This document shows, piece by piece, positions 26,892-35,605 of a DNA stretch of 64,000 nucleotides. The stretch is from Trebonia sp036501515 (lineage in GTDB: Bacteria > Actinomycetota > Actinomycetes > Streptosporangiales > Streptosporangiaceae): the NCBI GenBank assembly GCA_036501515.1, contig DASYAD010000206.1:21119-85118 (forward strand). The letters run 5' to 3'. Positions within the stretch are counted from its first letter, which is position 1, and each line of letters starts with the position of its first letter. The position numbers and the translations under genes were made by a program. Below the pieces are notes generated by a model. The model saw nothing but the letters and a program-made list of their open reading frames with translations. It searched no databases and had not been told where the DNA came from.

Positions 26892-28673
26892 GGTGTGGCC
26901 GAGGTCGGGCCAGGAGACGAATCGCAGCTCGCCCACGGCCGCCCCCAGTTCCAGGACGATCAGCTCGTTGCCGGCCTTCCTGGTGACCGGCCCGGGCACG
27001 TACAGCGTGCGCTGCGGGCCGCGCGACCAGTAACGTCCCAGGCAGAAGCCGTTAAGCCAGGCGATGCCCTTGCCGAGGCCGGCGGTGCTGAGAAACAGGT
27101 CGCCGTTGGCGCCGGCGCCGGCGTCAACCTCGGCGCCAGCGGCCGGCAAGTCGAAGACCGCGCGGGCGAAGGCGGGCCCGGCCACCGCCGTGACCGGAGC
27201 CGCGGGCAGTGCCTGGAGCGCGGCCGCGGCCGGGGCCACCTCGGCCAGCGGCAGGGACAGCACCTCCCAGCCGACGACCGGCTCGCCGCCGACCGTCACC
27301 GGGCCGATCAGCCCCTTGGGCTCGCCGATCCTGGGCCCGTAGTCGACCCTGCCCTGGTCCTCGACAAGCAGCTCAAGCATTCCCTTAGCGTTGGCAGGCA
27401 GCGTCAGGGCGCGGTCGTGCTGGTCGCGGGCGAGGACGCCGACGGGCTGCCGGTTCAGGAACACCTGCGCCCGGTCCCTGACCTCGCCCACCTCAAGGAC
27501 GCCGGGCCCGGACGCGTCGACCGGCGCCTGGTACAGCGTGAGCCCCTGGGTCTGGCCAAGCTCATCGGCACTGGCCGGCTCGTCGCACCGCGCCCACGTA
27601 CCCAGTCCGTCCAGCATTGTCCACAGCGGCGCCGTCTGGGTAAGGCGCACGCCGAAGGCGGGCGCCGGCCCCGCGGCCGCGGGGCGTTCCTCAGGCACCG
27701 CCGTGTACCGGGAAAGCACCGCACGGAACGCCCAGTACTTGGCGGTCGGGTTACCCGCCTCGTCAAGCGGCGCGTCGTAGTCGTAGCTGGTGGTGATCGG
27801 CCGGTAGGTGCCCTTGTCGTTGGCTCCGCTCGACAGGCCGAAGTTGGTCCCGCCGTGGAACATGTAGATGTTCACCGACGCACCGCGCCGCAGCAGCTCG
27901 TCAAGCTCCCGCGCGGTCGCGTCAGCGGACGTGACGTGGTGGCGGCCGCCCCAGTCGTCGAACCAGCCGTCCCAGAACTCCGCGCACATCAGCGGCCCCG
28001 ACGGCTGGTGCCGCCGCAGCTCCGCCAGCCGTTCTGGTACGTGCGAGCCGAACGACCCGGTCGCGTGCAGCTCAGGCAGGCTCCCGTCTGCGAGCATCGA
28101 CCCGGTCGGCTGGTCCACGGTGATCAGCGGCACCGTGACCCCGGTCCCGCGCAGCGACTTGGCCAGCGCGCGCAGGTAGTCCTTGTCCGCACCGTACGCG
28201 CCGTACTCATTCTCCACCTGCACCAGGATGACCGGTCCGCCCTGGTCGGCCTGGCGCGGCACGAGCACCGGGGCCAGCTGGGACAGGTAGCGGTTGACCG
28301 CCGCCATGTACTGCGGGTCGTTGGCGCGGATCACCGCTCCCGGCGTGTTCAGCCAGGTGGGCAGGCCGCCGTTGGTCCACTCAGCGCAGATGTAGGGGCC
28401 CGGACGGACGATCGCGTACATGCCCTCGGCCGCGACCAGATCGAGGAACCGGCCGAGGTCAAGCCCGCCGTCAAGCAGGAACGAGGAAGCCGACGGCGCG
28501 TGCGCGTTCCACGCGACGTAGGTCTCGATGGTGTTCAGCCCCATCAGCCGGGCTTTGCGGATCCGGTCGGCCCACTGCCCGGGGTGCACCCGGAAGTAGT
28601 GCAGCGCACCGGAGAGCACCCGGAACGGCTCGCCGTCGAGCAGGAAATCGGTGTCGCCGATGGCGAACTGCAT
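26883..28673 (-). CDS. GH35 beta-galactosidase
   Basis: Glycoside hydrolase family 35 enzyme of 596 residues. The N-terminal signature GALHYFRVHP and TYVAWNAH, acid/base Glu156 in VENEYGAYG, and nucleophile Glu232 in CAEFWDGWFDDWGG are all present, followed by beta-sandwich domains with the late NGFCLGRYWSRGPQ. No signal peptide, so it acts on galactosides after import. It is the last gene of an operon with a CUT1 sugar importer, and a terminator-like hairpin lies between it and the binding-protein gene. Control by the divergent LacI-type regulator is likely. Confidence 0.95.
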   Translation of the reverse strand: MQFAIGDTDFLLDGEPFRVLSGALHYFRVHPGQWADRIRKARLMGLNTIETYVAWNAHAPSASSFLLDGGLDLGRFLDLVAAEGMYAIVRPGPYICAEWTNGGLPTWLNTPGAVIRANDPQYMAAVNRYLSQLAPVLVPRQADQGGPVILVQVENEYGAYGADKDYLRALAKSLRGTGVTVPLITVDQPTGSMLADGSLPELHATGSFGSHVPERLAELRRHQPSGPLMCAEFWDGWFDDWGGRHHVTSADATARELDELLRRGASVNIYMFHGGTNFGLSSGANDKGTYRPITTSYDYDAPLDEAGNPTAKYWAFRAVLSRYTAVPEERPAAAGPAPAFGVRLTQTAPLWTMLDGLGTWARCDEPASADELGQTQGLTLYQAPVDASGPGVLEVGEVRDRAQVFLNRQPVGVLARDQHDRALTLPANAKGMLELLVEDQGRVDYGPRIGEPKGLIGPVTVGGEPVVGWEVLSLPLAEVAPAAAALQALPAAPVTAVAGPAFARAVFDLPAAGAEVDAGAGANGDLFLSTAGLGKGIAWLNGFCLGRYWSRGPQRTLYVPGPVTRKAGNELIVLELGAAVGELRFVSWPDLGHTQA

Positions 28674-28710
28674 TGCTTGGCTGTTTCCTTCCGTGCGTGG
28701 CGGGGGCCGA

Positions 28711-28732
28711 CCGGGAACCCGCGGGTTCCCGG
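28711..28732 (-). terminator. hairpin between binding-protein and GH35 genes
   Basis: CCGGGAACCC (28711-28720) and GGGTTCCCGG (28723-28732) pair perfectly over 10 bases, with GGCC/GGCC pairs outside. The 2-base gap means the innermost pairs open to form the loop. It lies downstream of the binding-protein gene and probably attenuates transcription into the beta-galactosidase gene. Confidence 0.55.
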
Positions 28733-28763
28733 CCGGCCGCCAGCGATAAGAACGAGCGGTCCG

Positions 28764-30152
28764 CTACTTGCTGGTGATGCTGAAACCCTGCTGCGATCCG
28801 TACGACGCGGACTGCTGCTGCCAGGCCTGCAGGCCGGCGGTGAGGCTGCTCTTGCCGGTGTAGGCCTGGCCCACCGTGTCGGGGAAGATGCTGTTGGCGT
28901 ACACCTGGAACGGCAGGTAGCTCCACCCGGGCAGCACGTCGCTCGACGCCTGGGAGAGGACCTGGTTGATCGCCTGGCCGCCGAAGTAGGCCGGCTTCAC
29001 GTTGAGGAACGACGGCGAGTTCAAGATCGTGGCGGACGCCGGGAAGTCGCCCGACGCGGCCGAGATCTGGGCGCCGTCACCAGTGTCCATGAACTGCAGG
29101 AACCCGGCCGCCGCGAGCTGGTTCTTACTGGAGGCGAGCACCGCGTCTGAGCTGCCGCCGTTCTCTGAGCTTGCCGCCTGCCCGCTGGTCCACTGGGGCA
29201 GCGGCGCGACCCGCCACTGGCCCTTGCCCCCCGGCACGCTGGTCTCCAGGTCGACGCCCATCCAGCCGCCGATCACCAGGCTCGCGATGTCGCCGTTGGT
29301 CAGTCCCTGGTACCACTGGGAGCTCCAGGACGAGATCGGCGCGAGCAGCCCGCCGGTGATCAGCGGGCTCCACAGGCTGACGAACTTCTGCGTGCCCGCG
29401 TCCGCCAGGTTGATCGTGACGCCCTTGCCGCCGCTGGTCGCGTAGGGGCGGCCGCCGGCCGACCAGATCATGGAGGTGAGGAAGCCGGGGTCGCCGACGT
29501 CGTTGGTGATGTACTCCTTCGGGTTGGCGGCGTGCAGTTTCTGCGCGTCGGCGACGTACTGCGCCCAGGTGGACGGCACCGGCAGCTTGTACTTGGCGAA
29601 GACGGTCGCGTTGTAGAACAGTGCCATCGGCCCGGTGTCCTGTGGCAGCCCGACCAGTTCGCCGTTGACGTTCACGGAATCCCAGACCGCCGAGCCGAAC
29701 TGGCTCTTGAGACCGCTGAGGCCGTCGCTGCCGAGGTTGGCCAGCGCGCCGCCGAGCGCGAACTGCGGGAGGGCGTAGTACTCGATCTGCGCGATGTCCG
29801 GGGCGCCGGAGCCGGCCTTGATCGCGTTCTGCAGCTTGGTGTACTCGGTGGTCGCGGTGCCCGCGTTGACCAGGTTGACCTTGACCTTGGGGTACTTCTT
29901 CTCGAAGGCGGCGACGATGTCCTTGTCCTGCGGCGCCCACGCCCAGACCGTCAGGGTGGCCGGCTGCTGGAGCGCGGCGGCGATCGCGGCCGCGCTGCCA
30001 GCGCCGGAGCTGCTGGCCGCGCCCGCGGCCGACGCGGAGGCGGCGGGGCTGGAAGCGGAGCTTGAGCAGGCCGCGAGGACCGCGGCCAGGGCAAGGCCGG
30101 CGGCGGCGCCGGCGGCGGTTCTCGCGATCCGTGAGCGGGGGAAGACGGGCAT
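28764..30152 (-). CDS. CUT1 sugar ABC transporter substrate-binding lipoprotein
   Basis: Solute-binding protein family 1 member of 462 residues. It has a twin basic start (RSRIARTAAG), a hydrophobic core and a LAAC lipobox, a Ser/Ala-rich linker, then TLTVWAWAPQ and EKKYPKVKVNLVN typical of maltose/galactoside-binding proteins. ATG at 30152 is chosen because GAGAGAGG lies 8 bases upstream; an upstream start at 30188 would place 12 extra residues before the signal. It is third in the permease-permease-binding protein-GH35 operon and presumably captures galactose-containing oligosaccharides. Confidence 0.92.
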   Translation of the reverse strand: MPVFPRSRIARTAAGAAAGLALAAVLAACSSSASSPAASASAAGAASSSGAGSAAAIAAALQQPATLTVWAWAPQDKDIVAAFEKKYPKVKVNLVNAGTATTEYTKLQNAIKAGSGAPDIAQIEYYALPQFALGGALANLGSDGLSGLKSQFGSAVWDSVNVNGELVGLPQDTGPMALFYNATVFAKYKLPVPSTWAQYVADAQKLHAANPKEYITNDVGDPGFLTSMIWSAGGRPYATSGGKGVTINLADAGTQKFVSLWSPLITGGLLAPISSWSSQWYQGLTNGDIASLVIGGWMGVDLETSVPGGKGQWRVAPLPQWTSGQAASSENGGSSDAVLASSKNQLAAAGFLQFMDTGDGAQISAASGDFPASATILNSPSFLNVKPAYFGGQAINQVLSQASSDVLPGWSYLPFQVYANSIFPDTVGQAYTGKSSLTAGLQAWQQQSASYGSQQGFSITSK

Positions 30153-30224
30153 CGTTGCGCCTCTCTCTGTTACCGAAGAAGAATTCAATGACTAGGAGGA
30201 ACGGGAGCGGCTGACCCCGGTCGC

Positions 30225-31172
30225 CTACTGCTTGACGCTGCCGGCCGCCAGGCCGGACCGCCAGTAACGCTGCAGGTAGAGGAAGGCAGCCATGATCGGG
30301 ATGACGGTGAGCAGTGAGCCGGTGATGACAAGGTTGTAGACGGCCTGCCCGCCGGCCGTGGCCGCCTGCTGGTTCCAGTCGTTGAGTCCGACCGTGAGCG
30401 GGTACCAGCGCGGCGTGCTGAGCATGATCAGCGGCAGGAAGTAGTTGTTCCAGGTGGCGACCACGGTGAACAGCGCCACGGTCACCATCCCGGGGGTGAG
30501 CAGCCGGCTGGAGATGACGAAGAACGTGCGGAACTCGCCCGCCCCGTCGATCCGGGCTGCCTCGAGCAGTTCGTTAGGCACCGCTTCGGACGCGTACACC
30601 CAGATCAGGTAGAAGCCAAGGGGGCTGACCAGCGACGGCAGGATCACCGACCACGGCGTGTTGGTCATGTGCAGGTCGCTGAACAGCAGGAAGGTGGGCA
30701 CGGCGAGGGCGGTGCCCGGCACCGCGACGGCGCCGAGCACCACCGCGAAAACCGCCCGTTTGCCGGGGAACTCGTACTTGGCCATGCCGTAGCCGGCCAG
30801 CGTGGCCAGCAGCGTGGCCCCGCCCGCCCCGGCGACCACGTAGAGCACCGTGTTGCCGAACCAGCGGACGAAAATGCCGTTGTCGTAGGTGAAGACCTGG
30901 TGGATATTGCTCCACAGGGCGAACTTCCCGCCGAACCACAGGCCGAAGGTGCTGAACAGCGCCGCTTGCGTCTTGGTGGAGTTGACGACCAGCCAGAACA
31001 GCGGCAGCAGCGCGTACAGCAGCATGACGGTCATCAGCACGTTCAGCAGCACGGAACGGCGTTTGCGGCGGCTGCCCTGGCCGCGCCGCCCGCGTGCGGC
31101 CAGCCGCGGCGGCTTGCGGCCGGCCTCGGTGACGGCTTCGGCTGCCGCTGGCGTCGTCCCGGTCATGCTCAT
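30225..31172 (-). CDS. CUT1 sugar ABC transporter permease (MalG type)
   Basis: Inner-membrane permease of 315 residues with an Arg/Lys-rich cytoplasmic N-terminus, six hydrophobic segments and the EAA loop (NELLEAARIDGAGEFRTFF) that docks the ATPase. The ATG at 31172 overlaps the TGA of the partner permease (ATGA on the minus strand) and follows AGGAGGGC; a reading from 31196 lacks this support. No ATPase gene is present, as usual for actinomycete CUT1 systems that share an MsiK-type ATPase. Confidence 0.93.
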   Translation of the reverse strand: MSMTGTTPAAAEAVTEAGRKPPRLAARGRRGQGSRRKRRSVLLNVLMTVMLLYALLPLFWLVVNSTKTQAALFSTFGLWFGGKFALWSNIHQVFTYDNGIFVRWFGNTVLYVVAGAGGATLLATLAGYGMAKYEFPGKRAVFAVVLGAVAVPGTALAVPTFLLFSDLHMTNTPWSVILPSLVSPLGFYLIWVYASEAVPNELLEAARIDGAGEFRTFFVISSRLLTPGMVTVALFTVVATWNNYFLPLIMLSTPRWYPLTVGLNDWNQQAATAGGQAVYNLVITGSLLTVIPIMAAFLYLQRYWRSGLAAGSVKQ

Positions 31173-32101
31173 GCCGCCCTCCTGCGTCCGTACCACTGGA
31201 CAGCGGCGGCGATGATCACGGTCACGATGCCCATGACGATCGCGATCGCGGCCGAGTAGTTGTATTCCTGGCCGGCGAAGGACAGGTTGTAGGCGTACAT
31301 ATTCGGGGTGAAGTTGGTGCTGATCGTGTCCGGTGCCAGCTGCTTCAGGATGTTGGGCTCGTTGAACAGCTGCAGGCTGCCGATGACGGAGAAGATCAGC
31401 GCGACCACGATCGCGACCCGGAGCGCGGGCAGCTTGATCCAGCGGATGACCCGCAGCTCGGTCGCGCCGTCGATCTCGGCCGCCTCGTAGAGCTCGCCGG
31501 GCACGGCGCGCAGCGCGGAGTAGAAGATCAGCATGTTGTAACCGACGAATTCCCAGGTCACGACGTTGCCGATGGCGGCCAGTACCCAGCTGCTGCCAAG
31601 CGGGTCAGGGAAGTGCCCGTCGAAAAGCGACCGCAGCCGCGCCACCAGGCCGAACTGCGTCCCGTACATGAAGCCCCACATGAGCGAGGCCACCACGGCC
31701 GGGACCGCGTAGGGCAGGAAGATCGACAGCCGGAACAGCGGCGCCCAGCGCAGCCGCGCGCTGTCAAGCGCGAGCGCGGCCAGCAGCGCGAGCACCAGCA
31801 TCACCGGCACCTGCACGGCGAGGAAGAGCAGCACGCGGCGCAGCGACGCCCAGAACTGCGGGTCGTGCAGCGCGAGCGTGTAGTTGGACAGCCCCACGAA
31901 CGCGTTGCCGCCGATGAGCTGCTGGCGGTACAGGCTCAGGTAGATCGCGTAGCCGATCGGCACGACGAGCGCGAACACGAACACGGCCAGGAACGGGCCG
32001 ACGAACGCCCACCCCGTCCACCGCCGGCGCGCCCCGCCCCAGGTTCGCCCGCGGCGGCGGACACCTGGTCCCGCCTCCGCTGCTACCGGACTGGCTGACA
32101 T
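31169..32101 (-). CDS. CUT1 sugar ABC transporter permease (MalF type)
   Basis: Permease of 310 residues, six transmembrane segments, with WAFVGPFLAVFVFALVVP as the first and an EAA loop GELYEAAEIDGATELRVIR. First gene of the galactoside operon. The ATG at 32101 is chosen because AGGA sits just upstream; ATGs at 32116 and 32158 have no ribosome site and would add residues lacking family character. Its promoter region carries the two LacI-type operators shared with the divergent regulator. Confidence 0.92.
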   Translation of the reverse strand: MSASPVAAEAGPGVRRRGRTWGGARRRWTGWAFVGPFLAVFVFALVVPIGYAIYLSLYRQQLIGGNAFVGLSNYTLALHDPQFWASLRRVLLFLAVQVPVMLVLALLAALALDSARLRWAPLFRLSIFLPYAVPAVVASLMWGFMYGTQFGLVARLRSLFDGHFPDPLGSSWVLAAIGNVVTWEFVGYNMLIFYSALRAVPGELYEAAEIDGATELRVIRWIKLPALRVAIVVALIFSVIGSLQLFNEPNILKQLAPDTISTNFTPNMYAYNLSFAGQEYNYSAAIAIVMGIVTVIIAAAVQWYGRRRAA

Positions 32102-32147
32102 CTTCGTCCTGTTCATCGCATGGGTGACTGGCGTGCATGTGCTGGTA

Positions 32148-32181
32148 TGTTTACGCAAACACGGATATGTTTACGCGAACA
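32148..32181. promoter_or_regulatory. tandem LacI-type operators
   Basis: Two near-palindromes, TGTTTACGCAAACA (32148-32161) and TGTTTACGCGAACA (32168-32181), lie 20 bases apart in the gap between the divergent permease and LacI genes. The form TGTTTACG..AACA matches LacI-family operators. Two helical turns of spacing place both on the same DNA face, allowing two dimers or a tetramer to bind and repress both directions. Confidence 0.8.
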
Positions 32182-32216
32182 TAACGCGGGACTAACATGC
32201 CGCGCAAGGGCCAAAT

Positions 32217-33263
32217 TTGATCACGCGAGGGGCCATGACACAGACCGGACGCAGCCGCCAGGGCACGCCCCGCCCGTCGATGGCGGACGTGGCCCAGCTG
32301 GCCGGCGTCTCCTCGCAGACCGTGTCCCGCGTGTCCAACGGCCAGCCCAACGTCGACGAGACCACCCGCGCCCGCGTCCTCCAGGCGATGGAAGCCCTCG
32401 GCTACCGGCCCAACGGAGCGGCCCGCGCGCTGAAGAGCGGCCGTTTCCACACCATCGGCGTGATCATGACCACGCTGCAGACGCTCGGCAACATCCGCAC
32501 GCTTGACGCGATCGCGTCGGAGGCCGCGCGGTCCGACTACTCGGTGCTCCTCATGCCCGTCTCCGACCCCACGCTGCAGGGCGTGTCCGGCGCCTACCAG
32601 CGGCTGTCGGCTCAGGCGGTCGACGGTGCGGTGATCATCCTGGAGGCCCGGCTGCTTGACCGGGCCGAGTTCGCCCTTCCGCCTGGCATTCCCGTCGTCG
32701 TCATCGACTCAGGCGCGGGCCCCGACTACGCCGTGGTCGATACCGACCAGGCCCTCGGCGCCCGGCAGGCCACCGAGCACCTGCTCGGCCTCGGGCACCG
32801 CCAGGTCTGGCATATCGCGGGCCCCGAGACGTCCTTCTCGGCCGCGCACCGTACCGAGTCGTGGGCCCGCACGCTGCTGGCGGCCGGCATCACCCCGCCC
32901 CCGGTGCTCCGGGGCGACTGGACCTGCGACTCCGGCTACGCCCACGGCCTGACACTCGGGCGGCAGGCCGGCGTCACCGCCATCTTCGCCGCCAACGACG
33001 AGATGGCCTTCGGCGCGATGCGCGCCCTGCACGAACTCGGCCGCGACATCCCCGGCGACGTCAGCGTCGTCGGCTTCGACGACATGGACGTGGCCGGGTC
33101 CTTCTGGCCGCCGCTCACCACCGTCCGCCAGGACTTCGCCGCGGTGGGCCGTCTCAGCATCCAGAAGCTCCTACGGAAAGTCGCGGACGCCGGCCTCCCG
33201 AGCAGCACCGACATCGTTCCGACCGAGCTGATCATCCGCCGCAGCACGGCGGCACCCGGCTGA
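32217..33263 (+). CDS. LacI family transcriptional regulator
   Basis: LacI/GalR repressor of 348 residues: HTH with MADVAQLAGVSSQTVSRV, hinge region NGAARALKSG, and a sugar-binding core ending in FDDMDVAGSFWPPLTTVRQ. It faces the galactoside transport and GH35 operon and likely represses it until a galactoside or galactose binds. TTG at 32217 has AAGGG six bases upstream; ATG at 32235 is an alternative but its GAGGGG is only two bases away. A degenerate 23-bp array starts at its stop codon. Confidence 0.93.
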   Translation: MITRGAMTQTGRSRQGTPRPSMADVAQLAGVSSQTVSRVSNGQPNVDETTRARVLQAMEALGYRPNGAARALKSGRFHTIGVIMTTLQTLGNIRTLDAIASEAARSDYSVLLMPVSDPTLQGVSGAYQRLSAQAVDGAVIILEARLLDRAEFALPPGIPVVVIDSGAGPDYAVVDTDQALGARQATEHLLGLGHRQVWHIAGPETSFSAAHRTESWARTLLAAGITPPPVLRGDWTCDSGYAHGLTLGRQAGVTAIFAANDEMAFGAMRALHELGRDIPGDVSVVGFDDMDVAGSFWPPLTTVRQDFAAVGRLSIQKLLRKVADAGLPSSTDIVPTELIIRRSTAAPG

Positions 33264-33419
33264 TCCGCACGCTTCCCGCGCCCCCCGTTCCCGTGACCGC
33301 ACCTCCCCCGTTCCCTTGACCGCACCTTCCCCCGTTCCCTTGACGGCGCCCTCCCCGTACCCGTGACCGGACCCTTCCCCGTCCAGTGACCGCGCCCTCC
33401 CCGTACCCGTGACCGTGCT
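33261..33419. repeat. 23-bp degenerate tandem array anchored on the LacI stop codon
   Basis: TGA followed by CCGCACC-like sequence and a CCCCGT(T/A)CCC tail recurs at 33261 (the gene stop), 33294, 33317, 33341, 33364, 33387 and 33410. Spacing is 33 bases and then 23 or 24. The stop codon of the preceding gene is the first unit. The array fills nearly all of the gap to the next gene. Confidence 0.8.
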
Positions 33420-33445
33420 GCCGAGCGCTGGTAGATCATCAGAGG

Positions 33446-34324
33446 GTGAACCGCGCAGCGCTCCCCCGCATCGGCCTGCTCGCGCTGATCTGGGGATCAG
33501 CCTTCCTGTGGATCAAGCTCGCCGACCAGGGCTTCTCCCCGGTCGAGGTCACCCTGGCCCGGCTCGCCACCGGGGCGGCGGTGCTGTTCGCGGTCATGCT
33601 CGTCCGCCGGGACAAGATCCCGCGCTCACCACGGCTCTGGGCGTCGATCGCCGTCGCCGCGCTGTTCGCCAACGCGGTGCCGTACCTGCTGTTCGCGCTG
33701 GCCGAGCAGACCGTGAGCTCGTCAACGGCTGGCATCATCAACGCGACCACGCCGCTCTGGACGATGATCCTGGCGCTGGCCGTGCGCCATCAGCAGCGCA
33801 TCACCGGCTGGCAGGCGGCCGGACTCGCCGTCGGCTTCGTCGGGGCGGTGCTGATCTTCTCGCCCTGGCAGGCGGCGTCAGAACTGTTTTCCGCGGGCGG
33901 TCTCGAGTGCCTGGCCGCCGCAGTCAGTTACGCGGTCAGCTACGTGTACATGGACCGGTTCCTCGCCCGGCGGGGCATCGGCGCCATCGTGCTCTCGGCG
34001 TGCCAGCTGGGCGCCGCCGCGGTCATGCTTGCCATCGCCTTGACGGTTTCCGGCGTCCGCACACCGCACGTGACCACGCAGGACATCGCCGCGCTGGCCG
34101 TGCTCGGCATCGTCGGTACCGGTTTCGCGTACGTGCTGAATTACCAGATCATCACCAGCCACGGCGCGACCGCCGCGTCAATGGTCACGTACCTGCTGCC
34201 CGTGGCCGCGATCGTGCTCGGCGTCCTGGTCCTCAGCGAGGCCGTCACGCCGGCCATGCTCGCCGGGATCGCGCTTGTCCTGGCCGGCGTGGCCCTGACG
34301 CGCCGGCGACAGCCCCGGCGGTGA
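33446..34324 (+). CDS. EamA/DMT family transporter
   Basis: Drug/metabolite-transporter superfamily protein of 292 residues with about ten transmembrane segments arranged as two EamA repeats. The first repeat begins LLALIWGSAFLWIKLA, and a GTGFAYVLNY segment lies in the second. Such proteins export amino acids, nucleosides or drugs; the substrate cannot be read from sequence. GTG at 33446 is the only sensible start, with GAGG directly before it. It stands alone between two tandem arrays. The second array starts at its stop codon. Confidence 0.9.
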   Translation: MNRAALPRIGLLALIWGSAFLWIKLADQGFSPVEVTLARLATGAAVLFAVMLVRRDKIPRSPRLWASIAVAALFANAVPYLLFALAEQTVSSSTAGIINATTPLWTMILALAVRHQQRITGWQAAGLAVGFVGAVLIFSPWQAASELFSAGGLECLAAAVSYAVSYVYMDRFLARRGIGAIVLSACQLGAAAVMLAIALTVSGVRTPHVTTQDIAALAVLGIVGTGFAYVLNYQIITSHGATAASMVTYLLPVAAIVLGVLVLSEAVTPAMLAGIALVLAGVALTRRRQPRR

Positions 34325-34490
34325 GACAGGTGGGCGTGAGCACGGGCCGCGGTGAGAGCGGGGCGGCATGGGCGCGGGCCGCAATGAGAACAGGGGGCGG
34401 TGAGCACGGGTTGACGTGCGCACGGGCCGGTGTGAGAACGGGACGGCGTGAGCACGGTCTGCGTGGGCGCGGTCTGCGTGCGCGGGGCCG
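34321..34490. repeat. 16-bp degenerate tandem array anchored on the EamA stop codon
   Basis: Units of 15-16 bases, GTGAGCACGGGCCGCG-like, start at the gene's own TGA (34322) and recur with TGA at 34337, 34353, 34385, 34401, 34433 and 34449, and with TGG or TGC in register at 34369, 34417, 34464 and 34479. The period of 16 moves the stop codon through all three frames. Confidence 0.85.
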
Positions 34491-34496
34491 AGCCGG

Positions 34497-35414
34497 TCAG
34501 GGCACCGCGTGCAGGTCGCCAGACGTCGCGATCGCGCGGAGCAGCGCGTCCGCCCGGTCCGCCACCGGGTTCTGCCCGCGCCTGCCCGCGAGCTCGGTCA
34601 GCGCCACCAGGTCGGCCGCGCGGGCCAGGTCGAGGAGCCGCCCCCGGTCCCGGCCGCCGAATTCGCCGAGATGGCCGGCCACCTCCAGGTACCCGTCCGC
34701 GACCGCGCTGACGAACCAGGGATCCCGGTCGAACCTGAGCAGGTTCCCCAGGTCCGTCACCGGGCTGCCAGCATGGGCGAACTCCCAGTCGAGCAGCCCC
34801 GTGAGTTCGCCGTCGGCGGGATTGACCAGCAGGTTCTTGGGATTGAAGTCACTGTGCACCAGACATGCGCGATCCGCCTCGGCCAGCAGTTCCTGCGCGC
34901 CCTCCGCGGTATGGCACAGCCCGGCGTAGACCCGGGCTGGCCAGTCGGCCAGCGCGGACCCGGTCCGCTGGTACCTGACCCACGCGGGCAAGTCAGGGGC
35001 CTGCGACCACGGCTCGATCCGCAAGTCGGGGTCGACGAATTCGCCCGCCCGCACCATGGGCATCTGGGCCAGCCGCCCGAGAACCAGCCCGAGGTTGCGG
35101 GCAATCGCGGTGCGGGCCGGCTCTTCCATGACGGCCAGGCAGCGGTCGAGTCGCTCGCCGGCGAGGAACGACGTCACGAGCCTGCCCGGAACGGCGGCGG
35201 CCGGGTCAGGACGGCGCACTTCAAGCACCTCGGGCACCGGCAGCAGTCCGCGAACCAGGCGGAGCACCGCCGCGTCGATCTCCACGGCAGCAGCTCCGCG
35301 CCCGGCCCCGCGCTGTGCGTAAATCCTGACGACCACCCGTTCGCCCGCCGACCTCCCTGCGAAGGTCTCACCGCTGAAACCCCCGGCCAGCGGCTTGAGG
35401 TCGTGAATGTCCAT
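34497..35414 (-). CDS. APH-fold phosphotransferase
   Basis: Kinase-fold protein of 305 residues with an ATP-site VVVRIYAQ strand, the catalytic motif VHSDFNPKNLLV and the metal motif LLDWEFAHAGSP. This is the choline kinase/APH pattern with His-Ser-Asp in place of His-Gly-Asp. ATG at 35414 is chosen where the conserved part begins (MDIHDLKPLAGGFSGET); longer readings to 35498 are shadow-like. Stands alone, convergent with the EamA gene. Substrate unknown. It is not closely similar to the island kinase at 18916. Confidence 0.85.
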   Translation of the reverse strand: MDIHDLKPLAGGFSGETFAGRSAGERVVVRIYAQRGAGRGAAAVEIDAAVLRLVRGLLPVPEVLEVRRPDPAAAVPGRLVTSFLAGERLDRCLAVMEEPARTAIARNLGLVLGRLAQMPMVRAGEFVDPDLRIEPWSQAPDLPAWVRYQRTGSALADWPARVYAGLCHTAEGAQELLAEADRACLVHSDFNPKNLLVNPADGELTGLLDWEFAHAGSPVTDLGNLLRFDRDPWFVSAVADGYLEVAGHLGEFGGRDRGRLLDLARAADLVALTELAGRRGQNPVADRADALLRAIATSGDLHAVP

Positions 35415-35605
35415 GCGACCAGGATCGCAGCCCGCGTGATCCCCGGCCGGCCCGGCGGCGGATCGCTCATGCACTGTCACGCACCGCGTTTCCCGCACCC
35501 GGAATTCCCATTTGACCCTTCTGACTCGACTATTTGTGTTAGGGTTTACCTGCCCTGTTTTTGTCCGTTTGTTCCGCCGTCAGACACATAAAAGCTGGCT
35601 AAGTA

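Noticed and set aside
26895..29150. 751-codon open frame on the plus strand
   Set aside because: Shadow of the GH35 and binding-protein genes on the other strand.
33261..34490. CRISPR-like array
   Set aside because: Units are adjacent, degenerate and without spacers; no cas genes are present.
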